A stretch of 64,000 nt of DNA from Paraburkholderia caribensis (GCF_002902945.1 NZ_CP026102.1:1612001-1676000); one strand, 5' to 3'; positions 43,887-54,255 are shown, numbered from the stretch's first letter. The notes: generated by a model not told the origin, from the letters alone. Numbers and translations: made by a program.

Positions 43887-44801
43887 ATGGACATCTCCGC
43901 GGGTTTTCCGGTCCCTGAAACGACATTGCCAGACAAGTGGATCGACGTAGATTCCTCAGTGTTTCGAGAGCGTTTCGAGCGGAAGAGCTTCGAGGTCGCC
44001 CATCACCTGGCATCTCATCCGCAGTTCCAACTCTCTCAATTGATGGAGTTGACGGAGCGAACCCTGAGAACGCGCCCATCTGATCTCTACTACGACATGG
44101 GTGACGTCGCGCCGGGTCAAAAATGGAAAGATACGAATCATGCGTTCTCACCGCTGGATGCGTTGGACCAACTGGAAGATTCAAACGCATGGTTCATCCT
44201 GAGAGATGCGCAAAGAGATCCGGCCTACACCGAGCTATACCGGCATGCGATTGCAGAGGTCAAGGATATGATTGGCGGCGGCATCGAATCCAAGATCAGA
44301 AATGAGGAGATCATCATTTTCATAACGTCGCCGAAGCGGGTGACGGCATATCACATCGATCGTGAATGCAATTTCATTCTTCAAATCCACGGAGAAAAGG
44401 ATTTGTACGTGTTTGATCGGGAAGATCGGCAGATTCTTCCGGAGGAGGAAATCGAGCAGTTCTGGACGATCGACAACAACGCGCCAAACTATAGACCCGA
44501 ACTGCAGGACCGATCGCGCTTGTACAGATTGGCCCCGGGAAATGGCGTTCACGTTCCGGTCAACTGCCCGCACTGGTTGAAGAACGACGACAATATCTCG
44601 GTGACTTTAAGCGTAAATTTCCAGTTTATTGACTCTATTCGAGCGGATATCTATCGGGCCAACTATTACCTCAGGCGGCTTGGATTCAATCCCAATCCGC
44701 CTGGACAGAGCGCGGTGCGTGATCGGGCCAAGGCAATGGCGTATTCGACGGCGAGTGCCGTCCGCAGAGCGGCCCGGTCCGCTTTGAAAAAAGGCGGCTA
44801 G
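43887..44801 (+). CDS. JmjC/cupin-type oxygenase-like protein
   Basis: A 304-residue cytosolic protein; AAGGAG precedes the ATG at 43887. A central double-stranded beta-helix shows YHIDRECNFILQIHGEKDLY, where His and Asp of HID could bind iron, followed later by GVHVPVNCPHWLKN, which supplies a further His. This is the cupin_8/JmjC pattern of Fe(II)/2-oxoglutarate oxygenases. The tail is basic (VRRAARSALKKG). The substrate is unknown. A clear terminator follows. Confidence 0.75.
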   Translation: MDISAGFPVPETTLPDKWIDVDSSVFRERFERKSFEVAHHLASHPQFQLSQLMELTERTLRTRPSDLYYDMGDVAPGQKWKDTNHAFSPLDALDQLEDSNAWFILRDAQRDPAYTELYRHAIAEVKDMIGGGIESKIRNEEIIIFITSPKRVTAYHIDRECNFILQIHGEKDLYVFDREDRQILPEEEIEQFWTIDNNAPNYRPELQDRSRLYRLAPGNGVHVPVNCPHWLKNDDNISVTLSVNFQFIDSIRADIYRANYYLRRLGFNPNPPGQSAVRDRAKAMAYSTASAVRRAARSALKKGG

Positions 44802-44826
44802 TCCCGAGCCGGCCCGTATGATTCCC

Positions 44827-44852
44827 AAGGCCCTCGTGGAAACGAGGGCCTT
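44827..44852 (+). terminator. Rho-independent terminator
   Basis: AAGGCCCTCGT and ACGAGGGCCTT form a perfect 11-bp stem with a GGAA tetraloop, followed by TTG. The A-run in front makes it usable in both directions, for the oxygenase gene and for the convergent MOSC gene. Confidence 0.85.
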
Positions 44853-44943
44853 TTGCCTTATGGGCTTTCATCGCGTGCAACCGGCGCCTTATATATGCAC
44901 CGGCCCTGCCACCCCTTTCGTCCACCTCACCGCGAAAACGACA

Positions 44944-46707
44944 TCACAAATCGACTACGATGTCTCCCGCAGGTCGCGCGCAGCAGATGAGCACATTGCC
45001 GTCGGCAGGCTTGTCGAGCGGTTCCGGCTCATAGGCAACCGTCCCCGAAACAAGCCCGCTCTCGCAGTTGTGACATACACCCGACCGGCATGACCATCGG
45101 ACGGGCACGTCGCAGGCTTCGGCCAGTTCAAGAATACTTGGGTAGGCAAGCGCATTCCAATGTGCGGCGATGCCGCTGCGCGCGAACGACACCAGTGGCC
45201 CCTCGGCGACCTCCGACGGCGGCAGATGCGGAGCGCGCACCGACGTCCCCGTCACGCCAGGATTGAACGACTCGACACCGCCGAAGCGCTCAAGGTGGAG
45301 TCGTGAACCCGGAACGCCCATGCGCTCCAGCGTTCCCTTCATGTCGTGCATGAACGACGCCGGCCCGCAAAGATAGACATCGGCATCGACGGGAAGGCCG
45401 ATCTTTTCCAACGCCGTTTGCGACACACGCCCCGTGTCGTCGAAGTCGTCACCCATCCGATCGCTCGCGGCCGGCGCGCTGTAGCACACGTGGCCGCGCG
45501 CGTGCTCGAGCATGTTGAGCAAGCGCCTGGATTCGGCGCCGAACGGATGATGCTCGCCATCGCGGGCAGCATGTATCCAGAGAACCTGTCGCCTGGACCC
45601 CGCCACCGACAGCGCATGCAGCATCGAGAGGACAGGCGTCACGCCGATTCCGGCACTCAGCAATACAACGGGCCCGATGCCTTCTTTGAGAACGAAGTCC
45701 CCGCGCGGAGCGCTGACGTCGAGCGTATCGCCCACGCGAACACGATTGCCCAGATAGGTGCCGGCCGCACCGTTCGGCTCCAGCTTCACGCTGATGCGAT
45801 AGTGGCCAGTCGACGGCGCACCTGAAAGCGAATAACTCCGAAAGAACGCCGGATCTTTAGCGCCCTGTCTCAAACGCAATACCACATATTGCCCCGGACG
45901 AGCCTGCTGAAGTGGCAGCCCATCCGTTGCCTCGAACACGAATGAAAGAACGTCGGCGGACTCTCGCTGGATTGCCGCGACTCCGAGCTGTCGAAAGCCT
46001 GGGGTGACCGCATTCGACGTCGCAGCGGGGGCAAGCCCCGCGTTGCCGCTAGTCGCGCCTGAGTCGATGGCGCCGAGTAGCGTGTTGAACGACGCTCGCC
46101 ATCCGGGAGACAGCGCATCGATACACACTGCACGCTCCAACCGGTCACGTGGATGGACAGGCGAATACAGCAGCGCATTGATCTCTTCGACGGTCATCTG
46201 CTCCTTCGCCCCTCGCAGCTTGACGATCTCGTCGCCCGCACCGACGTCGCCTTCCTGCAGGACGCGCAGATAGAACCCCGGGCGTCCGCTGGAGGTCAAC
46301 AAGGCCGCCATGCGCGGCTCGTCCATGCGGATGCCGAGGCGATAGCAGGTCACGCGCGGTTGCGTGACTTCGAAAATTGCATGACCGATCTTGTAGACGT
46401 CGCCGATACAGACTTCACGGTCCGGCAACCCATCGATGGTGAAGTTCTCGCTGAACTGTCCAAAGCCGAATTCCTTCCTGTGCAGAAACGCCTGCCAATG
46501 TCGATACGAGTCGATCTGATAGGCGAGCACCGCGCGTTGTTCCCCGCCATGTCCGCCAAGGTCCCCTTGACCGTCGCCGTCAAGGCCCAGACGCCTCGCG
46601 ACGCACCGCCCTTGCACGGGCAGCTTCCAGCTTCCCGTATGCACGGTCCGCCCGTTCCATTCGATGTCGCGCGGAAGGCCAACATTCACCGATAGCAATC
46701 GTGCCAT
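44944..46707 (-). CDS. MOSC domain-oxidoreductase-2Fe-2S ferredoxin fusion
   Basis: A 587-residue three-part protein. The start at 46707 is preferred over the GTG at 46716 because GAGG lies nine bases upstream. Residues 1-200 form a YiiM-like MOSC domain with a Cys in PRVTCYRLGIRM that may hold the molybdenum cofactor or a sulfur species. Then comes a ferredoxin-NADP reductase module (RSYSLSGAP for FAD, GIGVTPVLSMLHAL for NAD) and a C-terminal plant-type ferredoxin with cysteines in WSCRSGVCHNCESG and LICCARP. It is probably an NAD(P)H-driven reductase for N-hydroxylated or sulfur compounds. Confidence 0.9.
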   Translation of the reverse strand: MARLLSVNVGLPRDIEWNGRTVHTGSWKLPVQGRCVARRLGLDGDGQGDLGGHGGEQRAVLAYQIDSYRHWQAFLHRKEFGFGQFSENFTIDGLPDREVCIGDVYKIGHAIFEVTQPRVTCYRLGIRMDEPRMAALLTSSGRPGFYLRVLQEGDVGAGDEIVKLRGAKEQMTVEEINALLYSPVHPRDRLERAVCIDALSPGWRASFNTLLGAIDSGATSGNAGLAPAATSNAVTPGFRQLGVAAIQRESADVLSFVFEATDGLPLQQARPGQYVVLRLRQGAKDPAFFRSYSLSGAPSTGHYRISVKLEPNGAAGTYLGNRVRVGDTLDVSAPRGDFVLKEGIGPVVLLSAGIGVTPVLSMLHALSVAGSRRQVLWIHAARDGEHHPFGAESRRLLNMLEHARGHVCYSAPAASDRMGDDFDDTGRVSQTALEKIGLPVDADVYLCGPASFMHDMKGTLERMGVPGSRLHLERFGGVESFNPGVTGTSVRAPHLPPSEVAEGPLVSFARSGIAAHWNALAYPSILELAEACDVPVRWSCRSGVCHNCESGLVSGTVAYEPEPLDKPADGNVLICCARPAGDIVVDL

Positions 46708-46803
46708 GTCACTCACACCTCGATACGGTTTCCGGCAGAGCGCGTCATTCCCGCAGCGCTCCGATGCGTCAAGCGATTCGTTAACAAGGGCCGTAAGCCG
46801 CTC

Positions 46804-47742
46804 TCATTGACGTGACGGAATGAATCCCGGCGTGCCCGTCTTCACGACTTCGTTGTATCGTCGTCTGGTCTGAATCTGATTGATCTCTTCGAATGCGTCT
46901 GCGGGGAGCGCGGAGATATTGAAGTTTTCTCGCGCGCGAGCTGCCGTCTTTGGCGTGGTCAGCATAGCCGTGCCGCGTTGCACGGCCCAGGCGAGTAGAA
47001 CCTGCGCCGGTGTTTTCTCCACACGCGCGGCGATCGTTGCGACGGCGGGATCGTCGAGCGGGCCAGGCCTTATCCCATGTCCCAGCGGAGCAAAGGCCAG
47101 AAATATGATCCCGTTCGCGTTGCAGAACTCGAGAAGCTCCGTCTCCGGCAGATACGGATGGGCTTCGACCTGCACCGCCGCCGGTTTGATTCTTGCCGCT
47201 TCGTATAGGGGTTGCAGTTCATTCAACGTAATGTCGGACAGCCCGATCGCCCGGCATCGTCCACCGTCGACGAGCGCTTCCATCGCGCGCCATGTGTCGA
47301 GCAATGTGACACCGGCGTCATAGATGACGTCGCCATTCCTGTCGCGCGGGTCCTGGTCGTCTCCCGGCTGGAACGCAAATGGCGTATGGATCAGGTATAG
47401 ATCCAGATAGTCGGTTCCGAGCTTCTTGCAGCTTGCCTCGAAAGCCAGTGGAACGCGCTCGGGCCGATGATTCGAGTTCCAGAGCTTGGTCGTCACAAAG
47501 ACCTCTTCACGAGCCATCCCCCTGGCCGCGAGCCCTTTGTGCAGGGCCTCTCCCACTTCGCCCTCGTTTCTATATCGCTCGGCACAGTCGAGGTGTCGAT
47601 ACCCCTGCATTACGGCATCGTAGACAGCCGTCCTGGTCGTGGCTGCATCGGGAATCAGCGTGCCGAACCCAATGGCAGGCATGGCGCCAGGCCCGTGTTT
47701 GAGCGGAATTTCTCGCAACTGGAAATCTGTCGGCAGATCCAT
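46804..47742 (-). CDS. Aldo/keto reductase
   Basis: A 312-residue (beta/alpha)8 enzyme. GGAGG precedes the ATG at 47742. The catalytic tetrad is visible as Asp and Tyr in HLDCAERYRNE, Lys in TTKLWNSNH and His in LIHTPFAF. The C-terminal NADPH loop has TTPKTAARARENF. It should reduce carbonyl compounds with NADPH. It lies 97 bp upstream of the MOSC-fusion gene on the same strand and may be cotranscribed. Confidence 0.92.
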   Translation of the reverse strand: MDLPTDFQLREIPLKHGPGAMPAIGFGTLIPDAATTRTAVYDAVMQGYRHLDCAERYRNEGEVGEALHKGLAARGMAREEVFVTTKLWNSNHRPERVPLAFEASCKKLGTDYLDLYLIHTPFAFQPGDDQDPRDRNGDVIYDAGVTLLDTWRAMEALVDGGRCRAIGLSDITLNELQPLYEAARIKPAAVQVEAHPYLPETELLEFCNANGIIFLAFAPLGHGIRPGPLDDPAVATIAARVEKTPAQVLLAWAVQRGTAMLTTPKTAARARENFNISALPADAFEEINQIQTRRRYNEVVKTGTPGFIPSRQ

Positions 47743-47854
47743 GGCGCTACCTCCGTAGCCTCGCATCCGGGAACCGATGCATGCCGGCTACGATATCCGC
47801 TATCACCCATGGGTGCAGCGGACGTGCCCTGCCGCTGTCTACACAAGCCGGCGT

Positions 47855-48982
47855 CTATGCCGGCATCTGCGCGCCGCGCCAGACCTGACATTGCTGGCGC
47901 GCGACCTCATGCAACGAATTGTGCACGCCGTAGATTCGGCGCAGCCACATTGCGTCGCTGACACCTTCAGTCACGGTACGCCTGACGATATCGATACCTT
48001 CCTCCGCGCCGAGTATGCGCGCATGCTCAGCGACGGCGTCCAGCGTGACGAGAATGTCGTCTCGAATCGGACCGCGATGCCCAGTCTCCGGATTCACGCA
48101 TAGACCGTCCAGACCATAGCGGCAGGCCATGAACCGGTTCGTCCGATACACTTCGTAATCGCGCTCGCTGAGGTGCACAGGCTTATCGACCAGCAGATAG
48201 CGCGCAACCGCCTGGATATAAGCAGCGATCGCGGCGGCCCATTCGATGCGTAGCGGCGTATCCATGACGCGTATCTCGATCGTGCCGTATCCCGGGCTTG
48301 GACGTATATCCCAGTAGAAATCCTTCAGGCTATTGACGAGGCCCGTCTTCGCCATGCGCTCGAAATAGGCTTCGAACTCGGACCACGTCGTCACGAAGGG
48401 CGCGCGTCCCGACAAAGGAAAAGGCGCAACCGAATTGAGCCGGGCGCACTGAAACTTCGTGTCACTGCCCTGCACATACGGCGAGGAAGCAGCCAGCGCA
48501 ATGAAGTGCGGAACGTAACGCGACAGCGAATGCAACAGAACGAGCGCCGAATCGGGATCCGGGCAGCCTACATGCACGTGCTGGCCAAAGATCGTGAACT
48601 GCTGGTATAGCGCGCCATATAGCCCCATCAGATATTCGGAGCGCTCGCGCCCGTCGGAACGCTGGTCGTACCAGTTCTGGAAAAAATTCGTGCCGCCGCC
48701 GCAGACCCCGACATTCAGAAAGTCGGCGGCCCGGACCAGGGTATCGCGAAGCCCCTGCAATTCGCGCCTCGCCTGGTCGAAGTTCTGGCATATGCCTGTC
48801 GACAACTCGATCATCCCCTCGGTTGTCTCCGGCTTGATCGCGCCTGCGAAGCTCTGTTCGCTCACCCGGTTCAGTAACTCCGTCGCCGCCTTCGTCAAGT
48901 TGTAGTCATGGGTATTGACGACCTGAACTTCGAGTTCGACGCCCATGGTGAATGGATCGGATGATGCAAATGGCTGCAGCAT
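47855..48982 (-). CDS. YbdK-type carboxylate-amine ligase (GCS2 family)
   Basis: A 375-residue protein with FTMGVELEVQVVN at the start, GTNFFQNWYDQR, HVHVGCPDPDSAL and EIRVMDTPL, all typical of the glutamate-cysteine ligase 2 (GCS2) family. YbdK-type members join a carboxylate to an amine with ATP and have weak gamma-glutamylcysteine activity. GAGGG precedes the ATG. It is 112 bp from the aldo/keto reductase, which makes a stress-related operon possible. Confidence 0.9.
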   Translation of the reverse strand: MLQPFASSDPFTMGVELEVQVVNTHDYNLTKAATELLNRVSEQSFAGAIKPETTEGMIELSTGICQNFDQARRELQGLRDTLVRAADFLNVGVCGGGTNFFQNWYDQRSDGRERSEYLMGLYGALYQQFTIFGQHVHVGCPDPDSALVLLHSLSRYVPHFIALAASSPYVQGSDTKFQCARLNSVAPFPLSGRAPFVTTWSEFEAYFERMAKTGLVNSLKDFYWDIRPSPGYGTIEIRVMDTPLRIEWAAAIAAYIQAVARYLLVDKPVHLSERDYEVYRTNRFMACRYGLDGLCVNPETGHRGPIRDDILVTLDAVAEHARILGAEEGIDIVRRTVTEGVSDAMWLRRIYGVHNSLHEVARQQCQVWRGAQMPA

Positions 48983-49348
48983 GAGATGCCCTCTCGCACA
49001 TCGATGCTCGCGCCCGGCCGTGACTTACGCGCCGGCGCTGCCGCATCGGGTCGGATAAGCGTTGAGCATGAGCGCTGCCGAATGCAGTACCCGACTCAAC
49101 CGCACTGTCGCATGTCGATCGGAGACGAGCCCGAACGGGGTATTTCATCATACGCGCCCCTGGCTGTCCGCATTGCGCCGCCTCTCGAAGTCCACCACCG
49201 GAATGCGTGCACGCATTTCGTGCAGGACGTCGCGCCAGCCCGTCAACGCCCGGCAGCCGCTCCTTGCATCGCGCGATTCAGGGTTTATACCGACTCCCGG
49301 TGCGGTCAACGACTCCTTCGCTGACGAGATGAGCGTTGCGCCGATACC
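48983..49348. other. Intergenic stretch
   Basis: About 365 bp between two minus-strand genes. No gene, repeat or hairpin that I can support. Confidence 0.35.
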
Positions 49349-50407
49349 TTAGAAACTCACGGCGAACCCGAACGACACGCCGTGCACGTTGTGTCCAAAG
49401 ACGTATCTCACGAGAGCACGCGTGCGGGTGATGACGATCGGATACTTGCTGCTGTCGAGTTCGAGTCCAACGCCCAATGACGTGAGATCGTTGAAACCGA
49501 GCACCCCGGCGCTGTCGCCGAAGTAATGCGAGTAGGCGAATTCCAGTACATAGCGGACCGGCCGGTCGAGTGCATGCCAGCCTGTCGGCGCGCGCCAGCG
49601 CGTCCACAGGCTCACCTGTTGCGCCGTGGCCGAACCCTGAACAGCCTCCGACGAGCCGCCGAAGCTGCGCAGATAGATATCGGTCGCGCGCAATTCAGCG
49701 TCGATCTCATAGGTTGCGCGGTAGTGTTCGAAGTCGAGCACGAGCGAGCCGCCATAGCCATATGCATCCAGCGATCCATTGTTCAGGAACTGAAGGTTGC
49801 TGTCGGTCACACGGTTGACGACAGACTGCCCGATCTTCAGATCGCTCGATACGCGCCCGATCGTGCCGTTGAGAATCGGACGGAATACGAGTTCATCGGT
49901 GATCCGGAAGTCCCATCCGATCCCGACCGTGCTGCTGAACGTGTTCCACCGGGTTGGCAATGTGCGCTGATCGGCTCCGTCCGTGGCGACGAACATCGGG
50001 TCGTAGCGGCTGTACGCGAGCGTGCCCTCGACGTACAACGGAAAGGACCTGCTGATCGTAAACCCGCCCCCCAGTTGCGACTGACCGAAGCCAGGATTTC
50101 CGGAAGTAGCATTGTTGATCGAAAGCGAACTGGTGGTGACATCCGGGACCGTCGTATAGCTCATCACGGCGAGCACCGCATCGGCGTGCCGCTTCACGTT
50201 GCCGCCGATGACGGTGCGGTTCGACAGTTGTTGATCCGGTACTGCCTGGGCGTGAGCCGGAAGCGGCAGCAAGGCGATGATCAGGCCCGTGCCCATCGCC
50301 AGGCATAACGTGTAACGCGGCCGTGGCCGCCGGAAGATGGCCGTCGCCAGTCTGGCCTGGCGACCGTCCTCGAGACTGCAAGCTGACTCAATGGTGCGAA
50401 ACCGCAT
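49349..50407 (-). CDS. Outer-membrane beta-barrel protein
   Basis: A 352-residue protein starting at 50407 after GGGAGGG. A basic N-terminal stretch precedes a signal sequence (GTGLIIALLPLPAHAQA). The mature part is a series of amphipathic beta strands (SFPLYVEGTLAYSRYD, YVLEFAYSHYFGD) ending in GVSFGFAVSF, with the C-terminal Phe needed for outer-membrane insertion. It looks like an autotransporter-type or solitary barrel without a passenger domain. Function unknown. Confidence 0.72.
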   Translation of the reverse strand: MRFRTIESACSLEDGRQARLATAIFRRPRPRYTLCLAMGTGLIIALLPLPAHAQAVPDQQLSNRTVIGGNVKRHADAVLAVMSYTTVPDVTTSSLSINNATSGNPGFGQSQLGGGFTISRSFPLYVEGTLAYSRYDPMFVATDGADQRTLPTRWNTFSSTVGIGWDFRITDELVFRPILNGTIGRVSSDLKIGQSVVNRVTDSNLQFLNNGSLDAYGYGGSLVLDFEHYRATYEIDAELRATDIYLRSFGGSSEAVQGSATAQQVSLWTRWRAPTGWHALDRPVRYVLEFAYSHYFGDSAGVLGFNDLTSLGVGLELDSSKYPIVITRTRALVRYVFGHNVHGVSFGFAVSF

Positions 50408-51028
50408 CAAGCCCTCCCGTCAATTGACGCGTGCAGTTGCTTTACTTTGGTGGCGGCCAGTCTCCAACGGGAGCCGCGCCACGGCCACACTACCGCCCGG
50501 CGGCCGCTCGCGGCTTTCGATTCATGCCGGGCTGCCGAAGCGCGGCTCATCCTTTATCGTGGTGGTTCACATCCGCTTCGTCAATCTGTCGACACGCGAT
50601 GCCCCCAACCGACGCAGCCAACCCATGCGGGCGACACATCAGCGCCACTACCCGAAACAGGCATCGCGAACAATGCGAAAAGCGAATCCATTGGCCGGAT
50701 TGTTTCAGTAAAGATGGTGCGTGAAGGCATATGAGATCGAACGCAGCGCGCGATATGCGCTTCTTGTCTCGATGACTCTAGTTGAATGCCGCGATCCCGC
50801 CAACCTGTCGATGGAGTACTTCGTGCGCGCCTGTCATCTTCCGGAATTGCAGTATTGGACCCGACTGGATCTAACTGTACCGATCGTGCATCGAGTACTA
50901 ATCTAATGAGTAAATCATCATCGGCTCGTCGTGCAGCGTCGCATCAATCTCTACTGGTCAGCGGACTCATCTGCTTCTCATGCGGCCTTGTGCGGTAGAC
51001 GCCGCCTGACGGATAAACAGGGGTGGCC
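50408..51028. other. Intergenic stretch before the DUF3300 cluster
   Basis: About 620 bp upstream of divergent genes. Several short open frames exist, but none shows a ribosome site or a recognisable product. Confidence 0.4.
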
Positions 51029-52597
51029 ATGTCGATAAGGATTACACGACTGTTGAGCAGCAGCCTCGTCGTCCTGTTGGCGGGCTGTCCATCGAAACAG
51101 CAGGAGCAGCAGACCCAGACGCAAGCCGCTTCGGCGCCTGCTTCCGCGCCAGCCTCCGCACCAGCTTCTGCTCCCGCCACGGCCTCGATCGCGGCCGTGG
51201 CGTCGGCGCCGCTCGCGGCCTCCGTGCCGCAGCCTCAGGCCCAGCCATTCCCGCCGGAAGAAATCGAGGCGTTGGTCGCACCGATCGCGCTCTATCCCGA
51301 CTCGCTGCTATCGCAAGTCCTGATGGCGTCGACATATCCGCTCGAGATCGTGCACGCTGCCCGCTGGGTGAAGACGCACAAGGACCTGAAGGGCGACGCT
51401 GCCGTGCAAGCAGTGCAAGACCAGCCATGGGACGTCAGCGTCAAGTCGCTGGTGGCTTTTCCGCAGGTTCTTGTACCGATGAATGACAAGCTCGACTGGA
51501 CGCAGAGGCTTGGCGATGCATTCCTCGCAAATGAAAAGGACGTGCTCGACGCTGTGCAGCGCTTGAGGATACGTGCGCAAAAAGCCGGACATCTGGCGTC
51601 TAACGAACAACAGAAGGTCATTGTCGAAGCACCCGCCCCGAGTGCGAACGGCCAGCCCGTGCCGGCGCAACAAACCATCGTGCGCATCGAGCCATCCAAT
51701 CCCCAGGTCGTCTACGTGCCCTCCTACAACCCGACCGTCGTCTACGGCGGCTGGAGCGCTCCCGCCTATCCGCCCACCTACTGGCCGCCGTATCCCGCCT
51801 ATTATCCCGGCGCCGCGCTCGCGAGCGGATTCGCGTGGGGGCTCGGTATCGCTGCGGCAGGCGCGATCTTCAGCAACTGCAACTGGGGCGGCGGCGACGT
51901 CAACATCAACGTGAACAAGGCCGCCAACATCGACCGCAACTTCGACCGCACCAAGGTGGAGGGCGGCAAATGGAAACACGATGCGGGGCATCGTCAGGGT
52001 GTCGCCTATCGTGACAATGCGACTCGCAACCGGTACGCGAACGGTGTGCAGGGCGCCGACGCGCGACGCGACTATCGCGGCCGCACCGGCGGCGCTACGG
52101 AGCGTGCGGGGGTCGCCAATCGGGCCGAAGCCGCAAATCGCGCGGATCGTCAGAACAATGTGACGACGGCCAACCGTGCGGGCCGCAACGCGGGCGCCGG
52201 CAACCGGGCCGACAAGGCGGCTCGAAGCACCACAGCCGGCAACCGGGCCCAGACGTCCAACAGGACCGCTGGCGTCAACAATCGCGCACAGACGGCCAAC
52301 CGCGGCGCTGCAACCGGCGACCGCGCACAACTGTCCAATCGCACGCCGACGGCGAGCCATGGAGCGCAAACGCCCACTCGCGCGCGCTCGTCGAGCGCGC
52401 AAACCGGTTACGGCGGCGCAGGCGGGTACGCGGGCGGCGGCCGCGACTCGGCATTCCAGGGTGTCGGCGGGGGCGCGGCGGCGACGCAGCGGGACTTCAA
52501 TCGCGGGCACGCGAGCGCGCAGTCTTCGAACTTCAACCGCGGGAGCGGCGCAGCCCGAGGCGGCGGAGGCGGAGGCGCACGCGGCGGCCGGCGCTAG
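51029..52597 (+). CDS. DUF3300 lipoprotein, copy 1
   Basis: A 522-residue protein from the ATG at 51029 (AGGGG just upstream). The N-terminus is a lipoprotein signal with lipobox LAGC. After an Ala/Pro/Ser-rich linker comes the DUF3300 domain: EEIEALVAPIALYPDSLLSQ, VVYVPSYNPTVVYGGW and a central NCNWGGGDVNINVNKAANID. The last 200 residues are low-complexity repeats rich in Asn, Arg and Gly (variations on AGNRAQTSNRT). DUF3300 proteins sit at the cell envelope and have no proven function. It is followed by a second copy. Confidence 0.88.
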   Translation: MSIRITRLLSSSLVVLLAGCPSKQQEQQTQTQAASAPASAPASAPASAPATASIAAVASAPLAASVPQPQAQPFPPEEIEALVAPIALYPDSLLSQVLMASTYPLEIVHAARWVKTHKDLKGDAAVQAVQDQPWDVSVKSLVAFPQVLVPMNDKLDWTQRLGDAFLANEKDVLDAVQRLRIRAQKAGHLASNEQQKVIVEAPAPSANGQPVPAQQTIVRIEPSNPQVVYVPSYNPTVVYGGWSAPAYPPTYWPPYPAYYPGAALASGFAWGLGIAAAGAIFSNCNWGGGDVNINVNKAANIDRNFDRTKVEGGKWKHDAGHRQGVAYRDNATRNRYANGVQGADARRDYRGRTGGATERAGVANRAEAANRADRQNNVTTANRAGRNAGAGNRADKAARSTTAGNRAQTSNRTAGVNNRAQTANRGAATGDRAQLSNRTPTASHGAQTPTRARSSSAQTGYGGAGGYAGGGRDSAFQGVGGGAAATQRDFNRGHASAQSSNFNRGSGAARGGGGGGARGGRR

Positions 52598-52923
52598 TTC
52601 GTCGCGTGACAGCCCCTTACCGAAAACATATCGCTACCCCGGTTCACGAGCGGTGAGCCGTTACGCTTCGTCTACTGATCGGATGCGATGAAGCATGAAC
52701 CCGTCGCGAAGCAGAGATGTCAGGCACGCCAGCGCCGTCGTCAATCGCCGCCCAGTTTGCCCTGCGCCCGGAAGCACTGACTATTTGCATCGCAAGCGCC
52801 GATAGATGTTCTAACATCATATTGAGAAGACGCCGCAATATCCGCAAGCCATTGTGCAATCTGCCATCAGTCGCAACAGGACCGTTCGTCGAAGTTCCTG
52901 TCATCCAGTCTGAAGGAGCGGCC
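52598..52923. other. Spacer between the two DUF3300 genes
   Basis: About 325 bp. No separate gene is supported, so the second copy may have its own promoter here. Confidence 0.35.
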
Positions 52924-54255
52924 ATGTCCTCGTGGAATCTACGACGGGCCAAAGCCACGTGTCTTTGGCTGCTTGTCGTGCTGGCGCTCGGAGCGGGCTC
53001 CGCACGTGCCCAAAACGAGCAGCCTGCGCCTGCCGAAGCATTCAAGCCGGAGGAAATCGAGGCGCTGGTCGCGCCGATCGCGCTGTATCCCGATTCCGTG
53101 CTGTCGCAGGTATTGATGGCATCGACCTATCCGCTGGAGATCGTGCACGCGGCACGCTGGGTCAAGGCCAATCCCAACGTCAAGGGCGACGCTGCCGTGA
53201 AGGCCGTCGAAAACCAGCCGTGGGATGTCAGCGTGAAATCGCTCGTCGCGTTCCCACAGATTCTCGAACCGATGAATGACAAGCTCGACTGGACCCAGAA
53301 ACTCGGCGACGCATTTCTCGCGCAACAAAAGGAAGTGTTCGCCGCCGTGCAGCGACTGCGCGCCCGCGCGAAAGACTCGGGCAACCTCAAGTCGAACGAA
53401 CAGCAGAACGTGGTCGTCGAACCGGCACCTGCGGGTGGCCAGACCATCGTGAAGATCGAGCCCGCGAATCCGCAGGTAATCTACGTGCCCGCCTACAACC
53501 CGACCGTCGTCTACGGTGCCTGGAGTTATCCCGCCTATCCACCGACCTACTGGCCGCCCTACCCGGCCTACTATCCGGGCGCGGCGCTGATGACGGGGTT
53601 CGCATGGGGCATCGGGCTCGCCGCGGCAGGTGCGATCTTCAGCAACTGCAACTGGGGCGGCGGCGACGTCAACATCAACGTCAACAAGGCCGCGAACATC
53701 GATCGTAACTTCGACCGCACCAAGGTGGAAGGTGGACGCTGGCAACACGACGGCAGTCATCGCCAGGGCGTGGCGTATCGCGACAATGCGACCCGTGAGA
53801 AGTATTCGCGCAATGTCGGGGGCGCCGAGGGACGCAATGATTTCCGCGGGCGTGACGCGGGCGCAGGTGGACGCGCCAATACAGCCGACCGGGGGAACGC
53901 AGGCAATCGCGCATCGGTCGCGGACCGCTCGAATCTGGGAGATCGGACGGGCGATCGGGCGGGCGATCGGACAGGGGACCGGGGTGGCGTGGGGGGCGTT
54001 GACAGATCCGCTGGCGGCAATTTCGGCGGCGGCGCGAACCGCGCGGGCACCAGCGACTTTTCGCGCGCCAGCGATCGCGTGGGTGGCGGTGGCGGCGTCA
54101 GCGGCGGCCGCGACAACGCATTTCAGGGCGTAGGCGCAGGCGGCGCCACGCAACGCAGCTATGACCGGGGACGCTCCAGCATGCAGGGCTCGGGCTTCAG
54201 CCGCCCGGCCGGCGGCGGCATGCGAGCGGGTGGCGGGCGCGGCGGAAGACGCTAG
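52924..54255 (+). CDS. DUF3300 protein, copy 2
   Basis: A 443-residue paralogue of copy 1, with GAAGGAG before the ATG at 52924. It has a cleavable signal ending SARAQ in place of the lipobox, so the two copies probably go to different places. The DUF3300 core is almost the same, and the block NCNWGGGDVNINVNKAANID is identical. The C-terminal repeat region is shorter and rich in Gly, Asp and Arg (DRTGDRAGDRTGDRGG). The next gene, DUF2950, begins 12 bp later. Confidence 0.88.
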   Translation: MSSWNLRRAKATCLWLLVVLALGAGSARAQNEQPAPAEAFKPEEIEALVAPIALYPDSVLSQVLMASTYPLEIVHAARWVKANPNVKGDAAVKAVENQPWDVSVKSLVAFPQILEPMNDKLDWTQKLGDAFLAQQKEVFAAVQRLRARAKDSGNLKSNEQQNVVVEPAPAGGQTIVKIEPANPQVIYVPAYNPTVVYGAWSYPAYPPTYWPPYPAYYPGAALMTGFAWGIGLAAAGAIFSNCNWGGGDVNINVNKAANIDRNFDRTKVEGGRWQHDGSHRQGVAYRDNATREKYSRNVGGAEGRNDFRGRDAGAGGRANTADRGNAGNRASVADRSNLGDRTGDRAGDRTGDRGGVGGVDRSAGGNFGGGANRAGTSDFSRASDRVGGGGGVSGGRDNAFQGVGAGGATQRSYDRGRSSMQGSGFSRPAGGGMRAGGGRGGRR

